Below, piece by piece: positions 1-35,012 of a stretch of 64,000 bases of DNA. This DNA is from Amorphochlora amoebiformis (lineage: Eukaryota; Cercozoa; Chlorarachniophyceae), in assembly GCA_054601695.1 (NCBI GenBank), contig BAAHQB010000230.1, positions 1 to 64,000 of the forward strand, read 5' to 3'. How positions within the stretch are numbered: the first letter of the stretch is position 1; every line of letters begins with the position of its first letter. The position numbers were made by a program, and so were the translations under genes. The notes beneath the pieces are model-generated. The model was not told where the DNA came from and did not search any database. It was given only the letters and a program-made list of their open reading frames with translations.

Positions 1-399
1 CAGACAGAGAAAAAACAAAGAGAGAAAAAACAGAGTGAGAAGAGAGAACAGAGGGAAAAAAAAGAAAAACTTGAGATATGGAAAAAAAAAAATATTAGAG
101 AGAAATCGGAGAGAGGGGAGAAAAAAAAGAAAAAGAGAGAAACGGGGAGAATTTTTTCAAAGTCATTTAATGTAACCAACTAATCAAATTATACACATAT
201 ATATCAAGTGAATATATGAATATGTACGCCTATATTCACATGTACACATACATGCAGCTGTACACATGCGTATATCACATATTATATGTAATTCGCACTG
301 TTGTGCGTTCTCGACTATGTATCGCCCTGAGTGCGTCGTGTTAGTGATATTGGGATCCATGAGAACCTAAACGAATGAAACAAAAAAGCATGGTTGTCT

Positions 400-500
400 C
401 CGCAGGGTTAGGACCTGGGCTAAGATAAGCTTAGGGCTAGATTTAGGGGCTTCGGGTTAAGTTGGGAGGATTAGGGGTAGGTTTAAAGTTAGGATTGAGT
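400..500 (+). repeat. Degenerate TTAGGG-like (telomeric-type) tract
   Basis: Irregular units such as GGGTTAGG, CTTAGGGC, TTTAGGGG and GATTAGGGG recur at about 6-7-base spacing. This resembles a decayed interstitial telomere repeat. The sequence before it (1-150) is purine-rich (A/G) low complexity, and 150-400 holds nothing I recognise. Confidence 0.5.
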
Positions 501-601
501 CTCTTTCATTCCTGGTGCATCTCTACGAATCTTTCTCTCTCCTCTCCCCCTCTCTTTCTCTCTCTCTCTCCGTGTGTATAAATACGTAAGTAAATATATA
601 T

Positions 602-687
<86 letters not shown>

Positions 688-771
688 ATATATATATATA
701 TATATATCTTGTGTTAATGAATATATATACATATATACAAAAATACATATTTACAATATATGTATATAAGA

Positions 772-839
<68 letters not shown>

Positions 840-971
840 CAATGTATATATGTATACGTAGATATATACATATATATATATAGCTTTAAAAAACTACAAT
901 CTCCTACTATCCATCTCTCCCTATCAATCTATCTCCCCTATCTCGAACACTCTCCCTTCTCCCTCTTTCAC

Positions 972-12307
<11,336 letters not shown>

Positions 12308-12357
12308 TATATATACATACATATTAATATATTCATATACAAATATACATATATTTA

Positions 12358-12449
<92 letters not shown>

Positions 12450-12516
12450 TTATTTAATATAAATATATATATATATATATATACATGATATATGATACAT
12501 GCATGTATCTGTGATT

Positions 12517-12551
<35 letters not shown>

Positions 12552-12681
12552 ATATGTGTATATATATGTGTGTATATATATATGTACATATATATATATA
12601 TAATGCTTTATGTATGTATGTTATGTATATATATATATATATATATATTTATACACACACACATATATATATAGTATATAA

Positions 12682-12728
<47 letters not shown>

Positions 12729-12840
12729 AATATATATGTGTATGTGTGTGCATATGTGTATATATATATATATATATTATATATGTACATATATATATAT
12801 ATATATATATATAAATATTATATATATATATATAAAATAT

Positions 12841-12901
<61 letters not shown>

Positions 12902-13022
12902 TATATAGTCTATATCAATATTGTCGTATATACATACATATTATATATATATATAAATTTTTTATATATATATATATATACATATATATACATGTATACA
13001 TGTGTGTGTGTGTGTGCATGTA

Positions 13023-13149
<127 letters not shown>

Positions 13150-13289
13150 GTATACATACTTATATACAAGTACATATATTTATGCAAGTATACATAAATT
13201 ATAATTGTTATTATTGTTATTATAATTAAAAGTTATCATTATTATTATTATTATTATTATCAGTACATACACATACATTTATATATATT

Positions 13290-13329
<40 letters not shown>

Positions 13330-13421
13330 ATATATAAAATATATATATGTATATATATAGTATAAATATTACAATAATATAAATATATATATATATTATT
13401 TTTATTTATATTTATATGTAT

Positions 13422-13522
<101 letters not shown>

Positions 13523-13523
13523 T

Positions 13524-13555
<32 letters not shown>

Positions 13556-13661
13556 GTGTGTGTGTATAATATTAAATATGTAAATGTTAGTGGTTTATTG
13601 TGTAAATGAAAAATATTTGCACATGAGTGTACACTTATACATCGTTTATATGTTATTCTAG

Positions 13662-13729
13662 GATTTATACGTGGTCGTCCTCGTGGTAGAGGCTCGACAA
13701 TCCGTCCGGGCTGCTGCATTATAAAGTAG
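13662..13729 (+). CDS. Candidate terminal exon with AT-hook-like core and CaaX-like end
   Basis: After a TTATTCTAG acceptor, one frame reads FIRGRPRGRGSTIRPGCCIIK and stops at TAG (13727-13729). RGRPRGRG resembles an AT-hook core and the Cys-Cys-Ile-Ile-Lys end loosely resembles a prenylation box with an unusual last residue. No upstream exons could be found, and the opposite strand is also open here, so the call is weak. Confidence 0.2.
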
Positions 13730-14261
13730 AAGGCGACAGAAGAGACAGGGAGATTGACAGAAACGAGAGAGAGATCAGAAGAGAAGAGAGGGAAGGCAGA
13801 AGGAACGAGATCAAAAGAGGAAAGTGGAAGGGAAAAGGAGAGGAAAAAATCAGAAACATTCTTTTCATCCATCGTTCTACTCCAAGCTACACCTTCCTCT
13901 GCCTCTCTGTTTCCCTACCCCCTTCTCCTTGTCGTACCGCTTTCCTCTCACCCCAGCTCTCCCCTTCCCTTCTGTCTCCCTCTCTCAATTTCAATCAGCC
14001 ACCCGCAATCCTCATCTTCTGGAAGGAGATGAGGAGGGAGAGAGATGAGGAGAGATATATGAAGGAGCGATATAGGGATAAGGAGAGAGACAGGAAGTGA
14101 GAGGAGGAGAGAATGAGAGGAGGTGAGAAGCAAGAGAATTAGAGAAATTAGAGAAGGTAGATCGAGAGAGATTGACTTGAACATAATGACTGTGTAAAAG
14201 TACAATATATATGTACATATACCATATATGTACGCATACTTTACATGTATATTATATCATC

Positions 14262-14605
<344 letters not shown>

Positions 14606-14639
<34 letters not shown>

Positions 14640-14700
14640 GTATGTATATTGTATATATATATTATATATATATGTATATATATACACATATATATGTACA

Positions 14701-14744
<44 letters not shown>

Positions 14745-16165
14745 ATATAATATGTGGGTATATATAAGTATAATACCCTTGAAAAGGTACAATTTAAAGA
14801 TAACAAGTGCACAAAACAACCTGAATTGTCCTATATGATTCTCCATCGACCCATGCACCTATTGAACACCATGAGAATCATCAAGATGACAAACTCATTG
14901 CACTCCCGAAACAAGATTGAACCCCAAACCAGACCAGCTTGGGCGCGAAGATTATCATAATCGCAATCGTCAAGGCTCTTGCAACCCTACATGTATGTTT
15001 ACTCAATACAGTCAGCAAAATACGAAGGGATTTTAGAGCGTCCAAACATCTTTCTGTCTCTCCAAGATTCCCTCCATATTTAAAAGGAAATTTCAATGTT
15101 TCGCTCACCCTGGAGCAATATTTGGGCTACCACGTGGGTAGCGTAGGCGATCAATCATCGTCGGCGCGCGAATTAGTCAAGAAACCTTCCGGGCTTGCCC
15201 GACCTGTCGTTGCTCGTCGCGGCCGCTGGATTTAGCGGTGTACCCCGGCGAACTTTTAATGGTATTTTTCTATTTAACGGGGTCGTTTCGGCGAAATCAA
15301 CGGATAATACCCTTTTTTTTCACCACGAGCTGAAACCGTTAAGAATCAACGGTTTCAATTCCGACTTCTTTCCCGCGGGAGAAGGAGCGATGGGGGTGCC
15401 CTTGTGGAAAGTCTCTTGTTTCCGGTGGGTGGGATGTTGGGAGGGGAAAGAAGGACCATTAAATTTGCCTGGGGTTTTCAGAAAATAAACATCCACTATT
15501 AACACTCATATCCCGCCTTGCCTCTATTGTCAGACTCAGACTATGTATCCGTACGAAAACAAAGTTGACCTCCTTTGAGTTTCTGTTCTGATCCGCCTCT
15601 CTCTAACATCCAGACGCCACCGGCAAGCTTCATAACTTTTCCTCCATCGCTCGGCCCTTTCGCAGAAAGACGGGTAAGGCATGTAGAAGGAGCGATGAGA
15701 ATTTCCTGCGGAAAGTCTCTTGTTTCCGGTGTTGGGATGTTCGGAGGTTGGGAGGGGGGCAAAGGACCATTAGTTTGCCCGGTGTTTCAGAAAATGAACA
15801 TTCACGAATAACATGAACACCCACATCCCGCCTTGCCTCTATTGTCAGACTATTGATCCTTACGAACGCATCGTACCTCCTTTGAGTTTCTGTTCTGATA
15901 AATTACGCCCTCTCCATTAATTAGGTCCCTTAACGGTCAGTCATAATCCGGACCGTATGGATGCTCCCAGAAAGATCACATCTCACTCTCCTGGAAACCA
16001 GCTTGTACACGCGTAAAGAATGAAACGTTTACTGCAATCTATTAGAGAATATAAACACGCGTCTGTTTTGAGCACATCTGTTTCACAAGTGCCAGCCAGA
16101 CGACAACTCAAACAAAACCCAAGCGACATCGTCACAAGGAGCGACCTGAAGCCTAAACTTCTACC
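14606..16165. other. Spacer upstream of the TPPP gene
   Basis: From 14750 the base composition becomes balanced. I recognise no protein family in either strand of 14750-15360. A direct repeat follows at 15380-15899. The section 15900-16165 presumably holds the promoter and 5' leader of the TPPP gene; I see no clear TATA box. Confidence 0.5.
15380..15899. repeat. Imperfect direct repeat, two units about 304 bases apart
   Basis: Unit one (15380-15594) and unit two (15683-15899) share blocks including GAAGGAGCGATG, GGAAAGTCTCTTGTTTCCGG, CCCGCCTTGCCTCTATTGTC and CCTTTGAGTTTCTGTTCTGA, in the same order with small indels. No reading frame is preserved between them, so this looks like non-coding or relic transposon sequence. 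Confidence 0.85.
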
Positions 16166-16508
16166 ATGTCTACATCTGGTATGTTAACCAACTGAATACC
16201 CTAGATATATACCATCCCATTTCTCTCTCGATTTCAAGCTTCCTCTTTTTTCCTGAGACTCGAAGAGTGCATGGTCACTTGACCGTGTGCTGGAAAACCG
16301 ATTGTTTCCTTGTACTGATTGTTTCCTTATCTTGTATTTGTTTATTTGTGTATTCCAACTTGATTTGATTTTGGATGATTCTTCTTTGGGTTCTTGCGCC
16401 TTCTTTTTCCTTGTCCCTGTTCTATTTGGCCCTATTCTACTTGCATTCTACTGGCCCTCGGGGATTCTGGGAATATGCAGATCTCAAGGTGATAACCTTC
16501 ACTTGCTT

Positions 16509-16539
<31 letters not shown>

Positions 16540-16765
16540 GTGTGTGTGTGTGTATATATATATCCAATATCATATATGTGTATATACAATATATATATAT
16601 ATATATATAATATATCATATATATATATATATAGATATATATATATATATATATGTGTGTATGTATATGTACAAAAAATGCAACATGTACCAATTATACA
16701 TTTTGTTATTCTTCTTATTGTTATTATTGTTATATATAGTATATATATATATATATATATATATG

Positions 16766-16817
<52 letters not shown>

Positions 16818-17270
16818 CTATAATATATGTTGTCAGAGCACTTTTATGACCTTCTGCAAGTTCGGCGACCCTAAGAACGCGGGCACCATGACCAGTTCCA
16901 AGTTCTTCAAATTCTGCAAGGACTGTAAGATCGTCGATTCCAAGAATGTACTTTTATTTAAATCTTACTCATTATCATAATAATAGTATTATCAAAGTGG
17001 TATTATTATTATTGTTTCACTGTTATTTATGTATACTTCTGTTTATATGATACGACAGGAAACACTAAATTTTGCAATAACCCTAATTCTTATTTCAGGT
17101 AACTAGAACAAAGATCGATCTCCTCTTCTCCAAGATTAAGCCCAAATCTGGGCGCACCATCAGCTATTCTATCTTCAAGGCAGCCATTCCCAAGATCGCT
17201 GCCCTTAAGTATGGAGATGCCGACAGCGGTGCTGAGGTTTGACAAACATTCAAACATTACCATATTTCAC

Positions 17271-17313
<43 letters not shown>

Positions 17314-17542
17314 ATAGTAATAATAATAATGTATATGTATATATGTGAAAAATATAAATAATATATTTTTAAGTACCTACGTATATCCCGATACAATTAG
17401 GAGAAGCTTTTGAAGCTGATCAAGTCCAATGGCAAGGCCAAGTCGTCGGGTACCAAGGCCAAGAAAAACAAGTTTCATGATGACAAGAGTAACTACACTG
17501 GTATGTATAATCAGTATCCTCTAGATCCCGAGTCAGCATATG

Positions 17543-17620
<78 letters not shown>

Positions 17621-17667
17621 ATATACACGCATATATATATGTGTGTATAAATGTATGTAATTTATAT

Positions 17668-17716
<49 letters not shown>

Positions 17717-17793
17717 CTAAAAAAATGTATGCAGATACAACATGTAATAAAGATTAAATAGGCCTGTGGTCCAGTAATATATAGATATATTAC

Positions 17794-17853
<60 letters not shown>

Positions 17854-18090
17854 CTTGTACACCCCTAGATTACACATACACACATGTTATATCTAAAAAT
17901 ATTATATATATATTTTCATATATATGTATATATATATGTAGGTATAATATATATATTTGTGTGTAATCTAGGGGTGTACAAGCGCGGTGGACCGAAAACC
18001 GTCGGCGATCAGATTACGCTGTCAAAGATGGCCGATCGCTCCGGGGCCAACGTCAGAGGGGTCAACAGCAAGTACTCCGCCAATCGTTAA
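16166..18090 (+). CDS. TPPP: TPPP / p25-alpha domain protein, complete (162 aa)
   Basis: Exons: 16166-16178, 16481-16488 (an 8-nt microexon), 16837-16947, 17099-17236, 17401-17500, 17972-18090; 489 nt in all. The family binds and bundles microtubules and is characteristic of ciliated cells. Residues 10-40 hold [11 protein letters not shown] and [13 protein letters not shown], followed by [14 protein letters not shown] and [14 protein letters not shown], the EF-hand-like p25 core. The C-terminal signature is [14 protein letters not shown] followed by [11 protein letters not shown] Lys-rich linker lies at 100-115. The start ATG has an ACC before it and is followed after 13 nt by a GTATGT donor. 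Length suits the short TPPP class. The gene is convergent with the G-alpha gene. The last intron contains an inverted copy of its own 3' splice site. Confidence 0.93.
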
Positions 18091-18613
18091 ACCATACTGT
18101 GACGACAATGACCATATGACCCTCAGCATGGATGTTTAGATACTGAGTTCCGTTCAATTTGGCTTCAAGGCTCATGATGTATCTGCAATCTAACAATACT
18201 CTAGATACTAAAGATGGTTTCTGCTTCTACTGGTACTCGCAATTAATCTAGTTAATGGTTAATGGCAAATATCTAGAATATCAGCCCATTGCTAATTACC
18301 GTACAGTTCGTATCAATTGCGAAAGTTTAAGATTTTATAAGAGTCGTTACCTAATTTGTCTCTCGACTAGATACATTACATACATACATAGGCTAGTATA
18401 TAGTTTGATATATCTCTAGTAGGTATACTCTAGATACTAGTATAGTCTAGATAGTTTTAAGTTCGACTGAGTCTAGTGAGTATCCACAGCCTGAGTCTAT
18501 CTAGTCTATATGGTATCTACTAGATCTACTAGCTAGACTAGTCTCGAGTATATAATCTCAGAAAATCTCTGTATCTATACCTAGATCTCGCGCGATACAT
18601 CAAACTATATATA

Positions 18614-18651
<38 letters not shown>

Positions 18652-18845
18652 GTATATCTAGATATCTAGTATATATATCCAGAGTCTAGAGAGATCTAGA
18701 GAGTATATCTAGATATATACTCTAGATACTAGATATCTAGGATATATCCTAGATATCTACTACTAGATCTAGTACTAGCTAGAGCACATGTCACTAGATA
18801 CAACAATATATGTATATATATATTATATATGTATATATATATATG

Positions 18846-18881
<36 letters not shown>

Positions 18882-18930
18882 AGATATATATACACATATA
18901 CGATATATATATATATATATATGTGTATCT

Positions 18931-18978
<48 letters not shown>

Positions 18979-19308
18979 ATATAGATGCAATATTTATGCA
19001 TTAACATATGGTATTTTATTCTACGTAAGCTACCCAGTACTACTAGTACTAGTACTCTAGCTACTGCTAGTCTCTAGAGTCTAGTTCTAGGTACTGAGCC
19101 TAGTGAGCGACTACTACTAGTCTAGACTAGTACTAGGACTAGGATCTGGGGATATCTAGGATATCATAAATTATCTCCAGCGAGTGGCTAGAGTCTGGAG
19201 ACTAGACTGAGACAGAAACTCTAGAAACTAGAGATTTATGTTGCGACAACAAAACCAGGCTGAGGACTGACACATATTCAAGTTTAAGTTAGAATTTAAG
19301 TATTTACA
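18091..19308. repeat. CTAG-rich spacer between convergent genes
   Basis: About 29 CTAG tetranucleotides fall within 18361-18800 by hand count, and another cluster lies at 19020-19210, split by AT arrays (18610-18650, 18810-18970). Units are irregular (CTAGATACTAG, ATCTAGATATC) and not a simple tandem array. No coding stretch was found. The spacer separates the 3' ends of the TPPP and G-alpha genes. Confidence 0.8.
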
Positions 19309-20284
19309 CTACACAAGCCCAGCTGCAGACAGATGTCTCTTCACAATCGTATCTGTAACAGAGTCTAGAATCTTCAGTAGCTGACCCTGATCAGTCGCGC
19401 AAGTAGTGTGAATGAAGACGAAACGATGTGGATCCTTAACGCATTTCATAAACCTGGATGTAATTTAGGAGAGTAGGTTAACATTGGTAACTTTCGTACA
19501 ATTTTAGACGCTGAATTATTACCTCTTCTTCAAGAAAGCGATCGAATCTTGCAGACTATCTGGGACACCGCGATACTGCGGAAAGGCTCTTTGCAAACTT
19601 GTGTGCTGGATCTCTTTTTCGAACAGATCAACTCTAACCAAGAATATTTAAATAAATATATTATATAATAGCGGTCGCGGTGTTTCGCTTACTTATTGAG
19701 GAAAAGGATTAATGGGAGCTTTGAGAGTGTTTGTTGGTTTGCGACATCTTCAAAAAGATCAAGCGCGTCAAATATCCTAGGGGAAAATCAATTCAACTTG
19801 AGTTGTTTTTGGCATACTCCCATCCTTAGCTTAATATTACCTCAATTTTTCTTTGTCCTCAATAAGGTATCTATTGTATCCCACGAGCTGCAATTAAGTT
19901 TTGATACTCGTTCACGGATTGTCGACATAGAGATTTCAGGTTTACCGAGCACACGAACAGACAGGCATTTGCCGTGGAGAACAGAGGAATCCACTTGCTT
20001 CGTGCTCCACGCTGTCCAGCCACATCAACAATTTTGAATATTTGTCCGTCTAGATTTAAACATTCTAGTTTAAATTATGAAGATATATGTAATGGATGAG
20101 TATGCTCCAAACACATATGTACTTATTCACACGACAGATATATAAACACGCTCCCGAGGGTCGTAAATACCTGTACATACCGCACGTAAACACCATGTAT
20201 GTACACACTTACTTTACAGGATACCTACTCTTTGGTGTTTAATCACAACATACTTGTTCATATACACACGCATATGTAAATACG

Positions 20285-20342
<58 letters not shown>

Positions 20343-20386
20343 TTGTTAATATGGATTCATAATATCATGCATACATATATACATAT

Positions 20387-20421
<35 letters not shown>

Positions 20422-20760
20422 TATATATATATATATATATATGAGTGTCTAGCGTGAGTTTATTTAGGTATTATTGGACACATTCTGCTTACTTATTTCG
20501 AATTCTCCTTCGACAATACCAAGAGTTCTCTGACGGCAGTTCACGATATCCCGTTGAGTTGGCATGTAGTTCTTCTCGCTAAGTATCCTGGATTGTCAGA
20601 TAAACCTAATTAACGCAATACAGCGTACGTCACCTATTGAATTACCTGTCCATATGTGCGAGCATGTAGACCGCAGAATCATCAAGCTGGTGCTTCTTAA
20701 AGAGCTGACGTCGGCCGAATATATTCTATTAGGGAAGACAGACTCACATATCTACATATA

Positions 20761-20801
<41 letters not shown>

Positions 20802-22275
20802 TTATATATACATATATATATATATGTATGTATATATATATATATATATATTCATATATATTATACATAAGCTATACCCTTATAGCCTTGTCCTTCCACA
20901 GTAGCTTCAAAGCACTCGCCAGAGCTGGATTCATCTCCACGTCTTGATGCGGTGCATCAAACACAGTCATTTGCGCATCCTTAGTATCCGGACTGAGCTT
21001 AAAGCTGTCGAAGAACTCCTTTGACATCTTCGGAAGCTCAACTTCTACGAACTTTGCGCATTTAACTTTTGCCCTCTTGATACTCTTCTTAACATCAAGT
21101 GCTTGTCTTAGTTTGTGTTCGTCTCTCGCTGCTTCGAGTAGATACGCACGATATCTCTCGTTAAGGCCGACAATTTCCTTGAGCTTCCTAATATGTTCCA
21201 CGGCCTTTTTTGCCTCTATCTCCTTGCCTTCCTTTCTCAGATAATCGAGAATCTCGTGCATGACAGATACGTCGTCTTCCATATCTCCAAGCGATTCGTC
21301 GGTCCTGGCGACCATGGCTCGTGAGTGGTACACCATATTCTTCATCGCGCCTACTATATTTGTGTAGATTTGTTTCCTGTATTGACGGATCTTCCTCTCT
21401 GAGAAACCACGACCATGCAGAATTGTAAGCTGTTTAAACACCGTTGATTTCCCCGATTGACCAGGTCCAATGAGCAGCAACGTGTGAGTCCTAGACCGCC
21501 TTTCCTCCTCGTCCTTAAGCTTCCTCTCAAGTTTTTTGGTCTGCATGGCTTGATTCTTCTTCTTCTCTTTCTCCCAACCATGAAAGATCTTTCGACGTCG
21601 GATGGGATCGGATGTCTCCACGAACTGCCTCACAAGATCTGAAACTTGCTTAATATTTAACAGTCGCCACAGCCTCCTGTCAAGAAGGTCCAGAAATCCG
21701 ATTGTGTCGTTGACGAAGCTGAGCATGTTGAGCACCTCATGGCGAACTTTCTTTACCTTGGTGTCGATCGATATAAGGTTGGCCATCATCTGACTTTCTT
21801 GCTGCTTGAGGTTAAGGAGTAGAGTCTGAATCTTTGACAGACTGTCGACAAATCCCCGCAGACTCAAATGCCAGGAGGAATTGTAGACAGACAGACGAAT
21901 AGAGCTCTTGTTGTTTGCATCGGAAAATATATGATCTGAGTCTCCGAAGGCATCGAGGCTCTTCTTGAGGTCTTCTATCCTCCTCTTGTAGAGGGAGATG
22001 ATGTCTGTCGCACTAAGGACGAATCTCATGTTTTCTAATCCTAGATCGGCGACGTCATCTGTGCCATGCACGTCGAGATTGGAAGAGAATCGCCCATTCT
22101 TGCTCAAGACATAATGATTAAGATTCAAAGAGCTAGAGATGACATCTGAGGAGTGATGCCGGTATTGACTCTCTTGGCTATGGATGTACACTTTGCAAAC
22201 ATAAAGTATTTGCTGGTCGTTGGAGATATCCATGTTAGTCTTCTCCTCTCCGTTGGGAGTAATAAACGATCCCAT
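19309..22275 (-). CDS. Extra-large heterotrimeric G-protein alpha subunit, complete (687 aa)
   Basis: Exons: 20878-22275, 20646-20725, 20493-20587, 19946-20049, 19841-19887, 19693-19776, 19523-19633, 19309-19453; phases agree throughout. It is a membrane-attached GTPase switch. The start MGSFIT fits N-myristoylation. Residues 1-265 are an extension with no family match and a charged coiled-coil-like end (235-262). P-loop GPGQSGKST is at 270-278, switch I CRQRTLG at 510-516 (catalytic Arg511, Thr514), switch II DVAGQR at 533-538 (catalytic Gln537 kept), NKVD at 602-605 and TCAT at 657-660. The C-terminus is SAAGLV. Differences from animal G-alpha-i: P-loop Ala-Glu to Pro-Gln, the first Gly of DVGGQR to Ala, the second Thr of switch I to Leu. 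The helical domain is about 100 residues longer than usual. The PH-RGS gene lies directly upstream on the same strand. Confidence 0.95.
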
Positions 22276-22499
22276 TGTGCTGATTAGGTTAGTAAGGATT
22301 AAGATTAGGATTAGGTCAAAAAAACACGTGTAAGTTGTTGTAAATATGTACTTGGGCCTTCATGTTCCGTAAGAATGTTAGCTGGTCGTGTAAATATGTA
22401 CATGGGGGGGAACGACATTTGAGAGGATGTAGCCAATGGGTGTTCAGGACCCAGTAAATAATGTATACTTTTCGTGTGAATGTACACCTGTTACGACAT

Positions 22500-22536
<37 letters not shown>

Positions 22537-22840
22537 AGACTGTTTTGTATATATGTTGCTAGATCAACAGTACAAATAATATGAGAGGCGCGGCTAGATG
22601 AGAAGATATCAAATAGAGCATAGAAACATTTGAGATCCCGAGATTGCTGGAGATCGGCCTATCCCATTACTACCGGGTAAATTCGGTAGTAACAGGATCA
22701 CACTATTAAATGAAACGGTCAGGCCGTGTCACGCTTCGGGACCTTCCTATAGATTCATCGAAGAATTCTGATTACCATTTAGAGGTTATTTATAGCCCAA
22801 GCGCTTTAATTCCAACGGATCTCATCCAAATCATTTACTA
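22276..22840. other. Spacer between the G-alpha and PH-RGS genes
   Basis: Next to the G-alpha start lies a short TTAGGATTAGG-like tract (22283-22316), then unrecognised sequence and an AT array (22500-22520). Copy 2 of the dispersed element follows. Confidence 0.6.
22548..22800 (+). mobile_element. Dispersed element, copy 2 (partial, diverged)
   Basis: It has a TGTTGCTAGATCAACAGTA left end, GAGATTGCTGGAGATC, and an inverted pair TTACTACCG / CGGTAGTAA around 22664-22690, then GTGTCACGCTTCGGGA. These match blocks of the copies at 7412, 49356 and 52009, but the TGACGTCA block is missing or decayed. Confidence 0.4.
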
Positions 22841-26804
<3,964 letters not shown>

Positions 26805-26993
26805 TTTTATGTTCAAATTACACTCAGGGGATATAAAGGCTGGCAGGATGAAGACCCCTTGCCGCCCTCCCCTCTGTTGACCAATCAGGGAGATTTGGAA
26901 CGGGAAAACCGCCCGTCAGTGACGGGGATTTCTCAATTGATTTTTAGGTGGTTTTAATAGTCACTGGGCTTGTGGGGAGAGCGACAAGCGTCC
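26805..26993. promoter_or_regulatory. Divergent promoter between PH-RGS and SGNH genes
   Basis: Only 189 bases separate the two start codons. The stretch is GC-balanced with no AT array. It holds a CCAAT (26881-26885), a TATAAAGG (about 26834), and a perfect 7-bp inverted repeat with one-base spacer, CCCGTCAGTGACGGG (26912-26926), which resembles a CRE/bZIP-type site. Function is inferred from position. Confidence 0.6.
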
Positions 26994-33361
<6,368 letters not shown>

Positions 33362-34162
33362 TCTGATCGGTACTGACCCGGCCATACATCGTCTGGTGCA
33401 CCAGTTTTTGTCGTGATTCTACAGCAAGGCATGACGTTAGCAACTTGTGTGCACATCGGTACGGAGGCGGCGTTTAATGGGGCTCTCTCTAGAGGCTATA
33501 TCTAGATATATTGAGCTTGTCTAGCTGGTATCTCTTAGATCTCTAGAATCTAAAGAATGCTCAATGAATTGAAGTCCTACCTAACTATCGTCCGGTATCT
33601 CCCTCCATCTTCCAGATCTTAATCTAGTTATTGGCAGTCGATTGTTCTAAAATCAAGTTTATTGTCAGCTTGTGAGATCACGATGATATAGCTAGTACTT
33701 AGTAGTAACTAGAGTAAGCTTCTAGAGCTTGTGTACGTGAAGTACTAACGGTTCTAGAACTAGTAGAACTAACCATTAAGTCTAGTATCTACTACAGATC
33801 TAGAGTATGTATGTATGCACCTCGTCTGGCTAGTACTAAGATGAGTCTAGTCTAGGAATACCAAGACTAGCAGCCTAATTAAATCAATAGCAGTCCTCAA
33901 GCGCTTGATGTACGTATCCGAAAACGTTTACCAACTTCCAACCATGGTCACCATGATGATGTATCAACTGTCTACTCGGACTGTAGCTAGTGTAGCCACG
34001 GACATACGTACGTATACGCATGAACAACTTTCTAAATATTTCTGTGGTTTTGTATACGTACGTTTAGAGCTAACAACGCATACATACGAAATATATTTAC
34101 ATATTGATACTTATATACATACGTATCATGTAAAATAAATATAAATATATATATACATATAT

Positions 34163-34248
<86 letters not shown>

Positions 34249-34957
34249 TAGTAAACGTAGCATAATAATCGCTTGCAATTAGTCATTGCGTAGATGTTAC
34301 TCTATCTATGCGTACGCATGCCGCACTGACGTACGCATGAATGTACATACATATCTAGACTCCGTATATTTGTTGTACTAGTTGTACTAGTTGCATACGT
34401 TTAACGGCACTATCTAGAGTATGTATGCCTGAGGCTCGCATGGATTTCTACAATGTACGTAACTACGTATTTATCGTCACCCCACTCCCTGCTGCGCTGG
34501 TTGCGATGCTATGCGTATTAATATGTGCAACCCGTACGCAACCTACTGAACAACCTACATACGCATCATATTCCGTACTAAGTTTTAGAAGTGGTGTTAC
34601 ATTAATATTGTTCTTATGCGTATGAAATTTACATGAGAACCAAGTGATCAATACATGTATGTACGTATTGTACGTAGCTAGTGTACGTAATTTGTGAGTC
34701 CACTAGGTCAAGTTGTGACATCGTACGTACGTACTAGACGTACTAGATCATGATTGGTAGAACATGTTCTACATGTACACGTGTTAACCCGCGGGCACGA
34801 GTAAGTATATCTAGTATATGGACGAATATACAATTAATTATGCATATGCGCAGGATCGATTGTATGTAGTATATCTTCTAGATCAGATATATATATATAT
34901 ATATATATATTGATTGATAATAATAGTACTACTACTACTACTACTAATAATAATAAT

Positions 34958-35012
<55 letters not shown>

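Noticed and set aside
13754-14205. Frames in the GA/CT-rich stretch on both strands
   Set aside because: Low-complexity purine/pyrimidine sequence, open on both strands, no motif.
16287-16980. Plus-strand frames starting MLENRL or MILLWV
   Set aside because: They run through the pyrimidine tract and AT array between TPPP exons; splicing gives a proper p25-alpha protein instead.
19696-20037. Plus-strand frame of 113 codons
   Set aside because: It lies antisense to the G-alpha exons carrying DVAGQR and the LFLNK block.
33905-34625. Two short plus-strand frames in the second spacer
   Set aside because: Their codons follow the ACGTAC/CTAG word bias of the spacer and no splice partners or motifs were seen.
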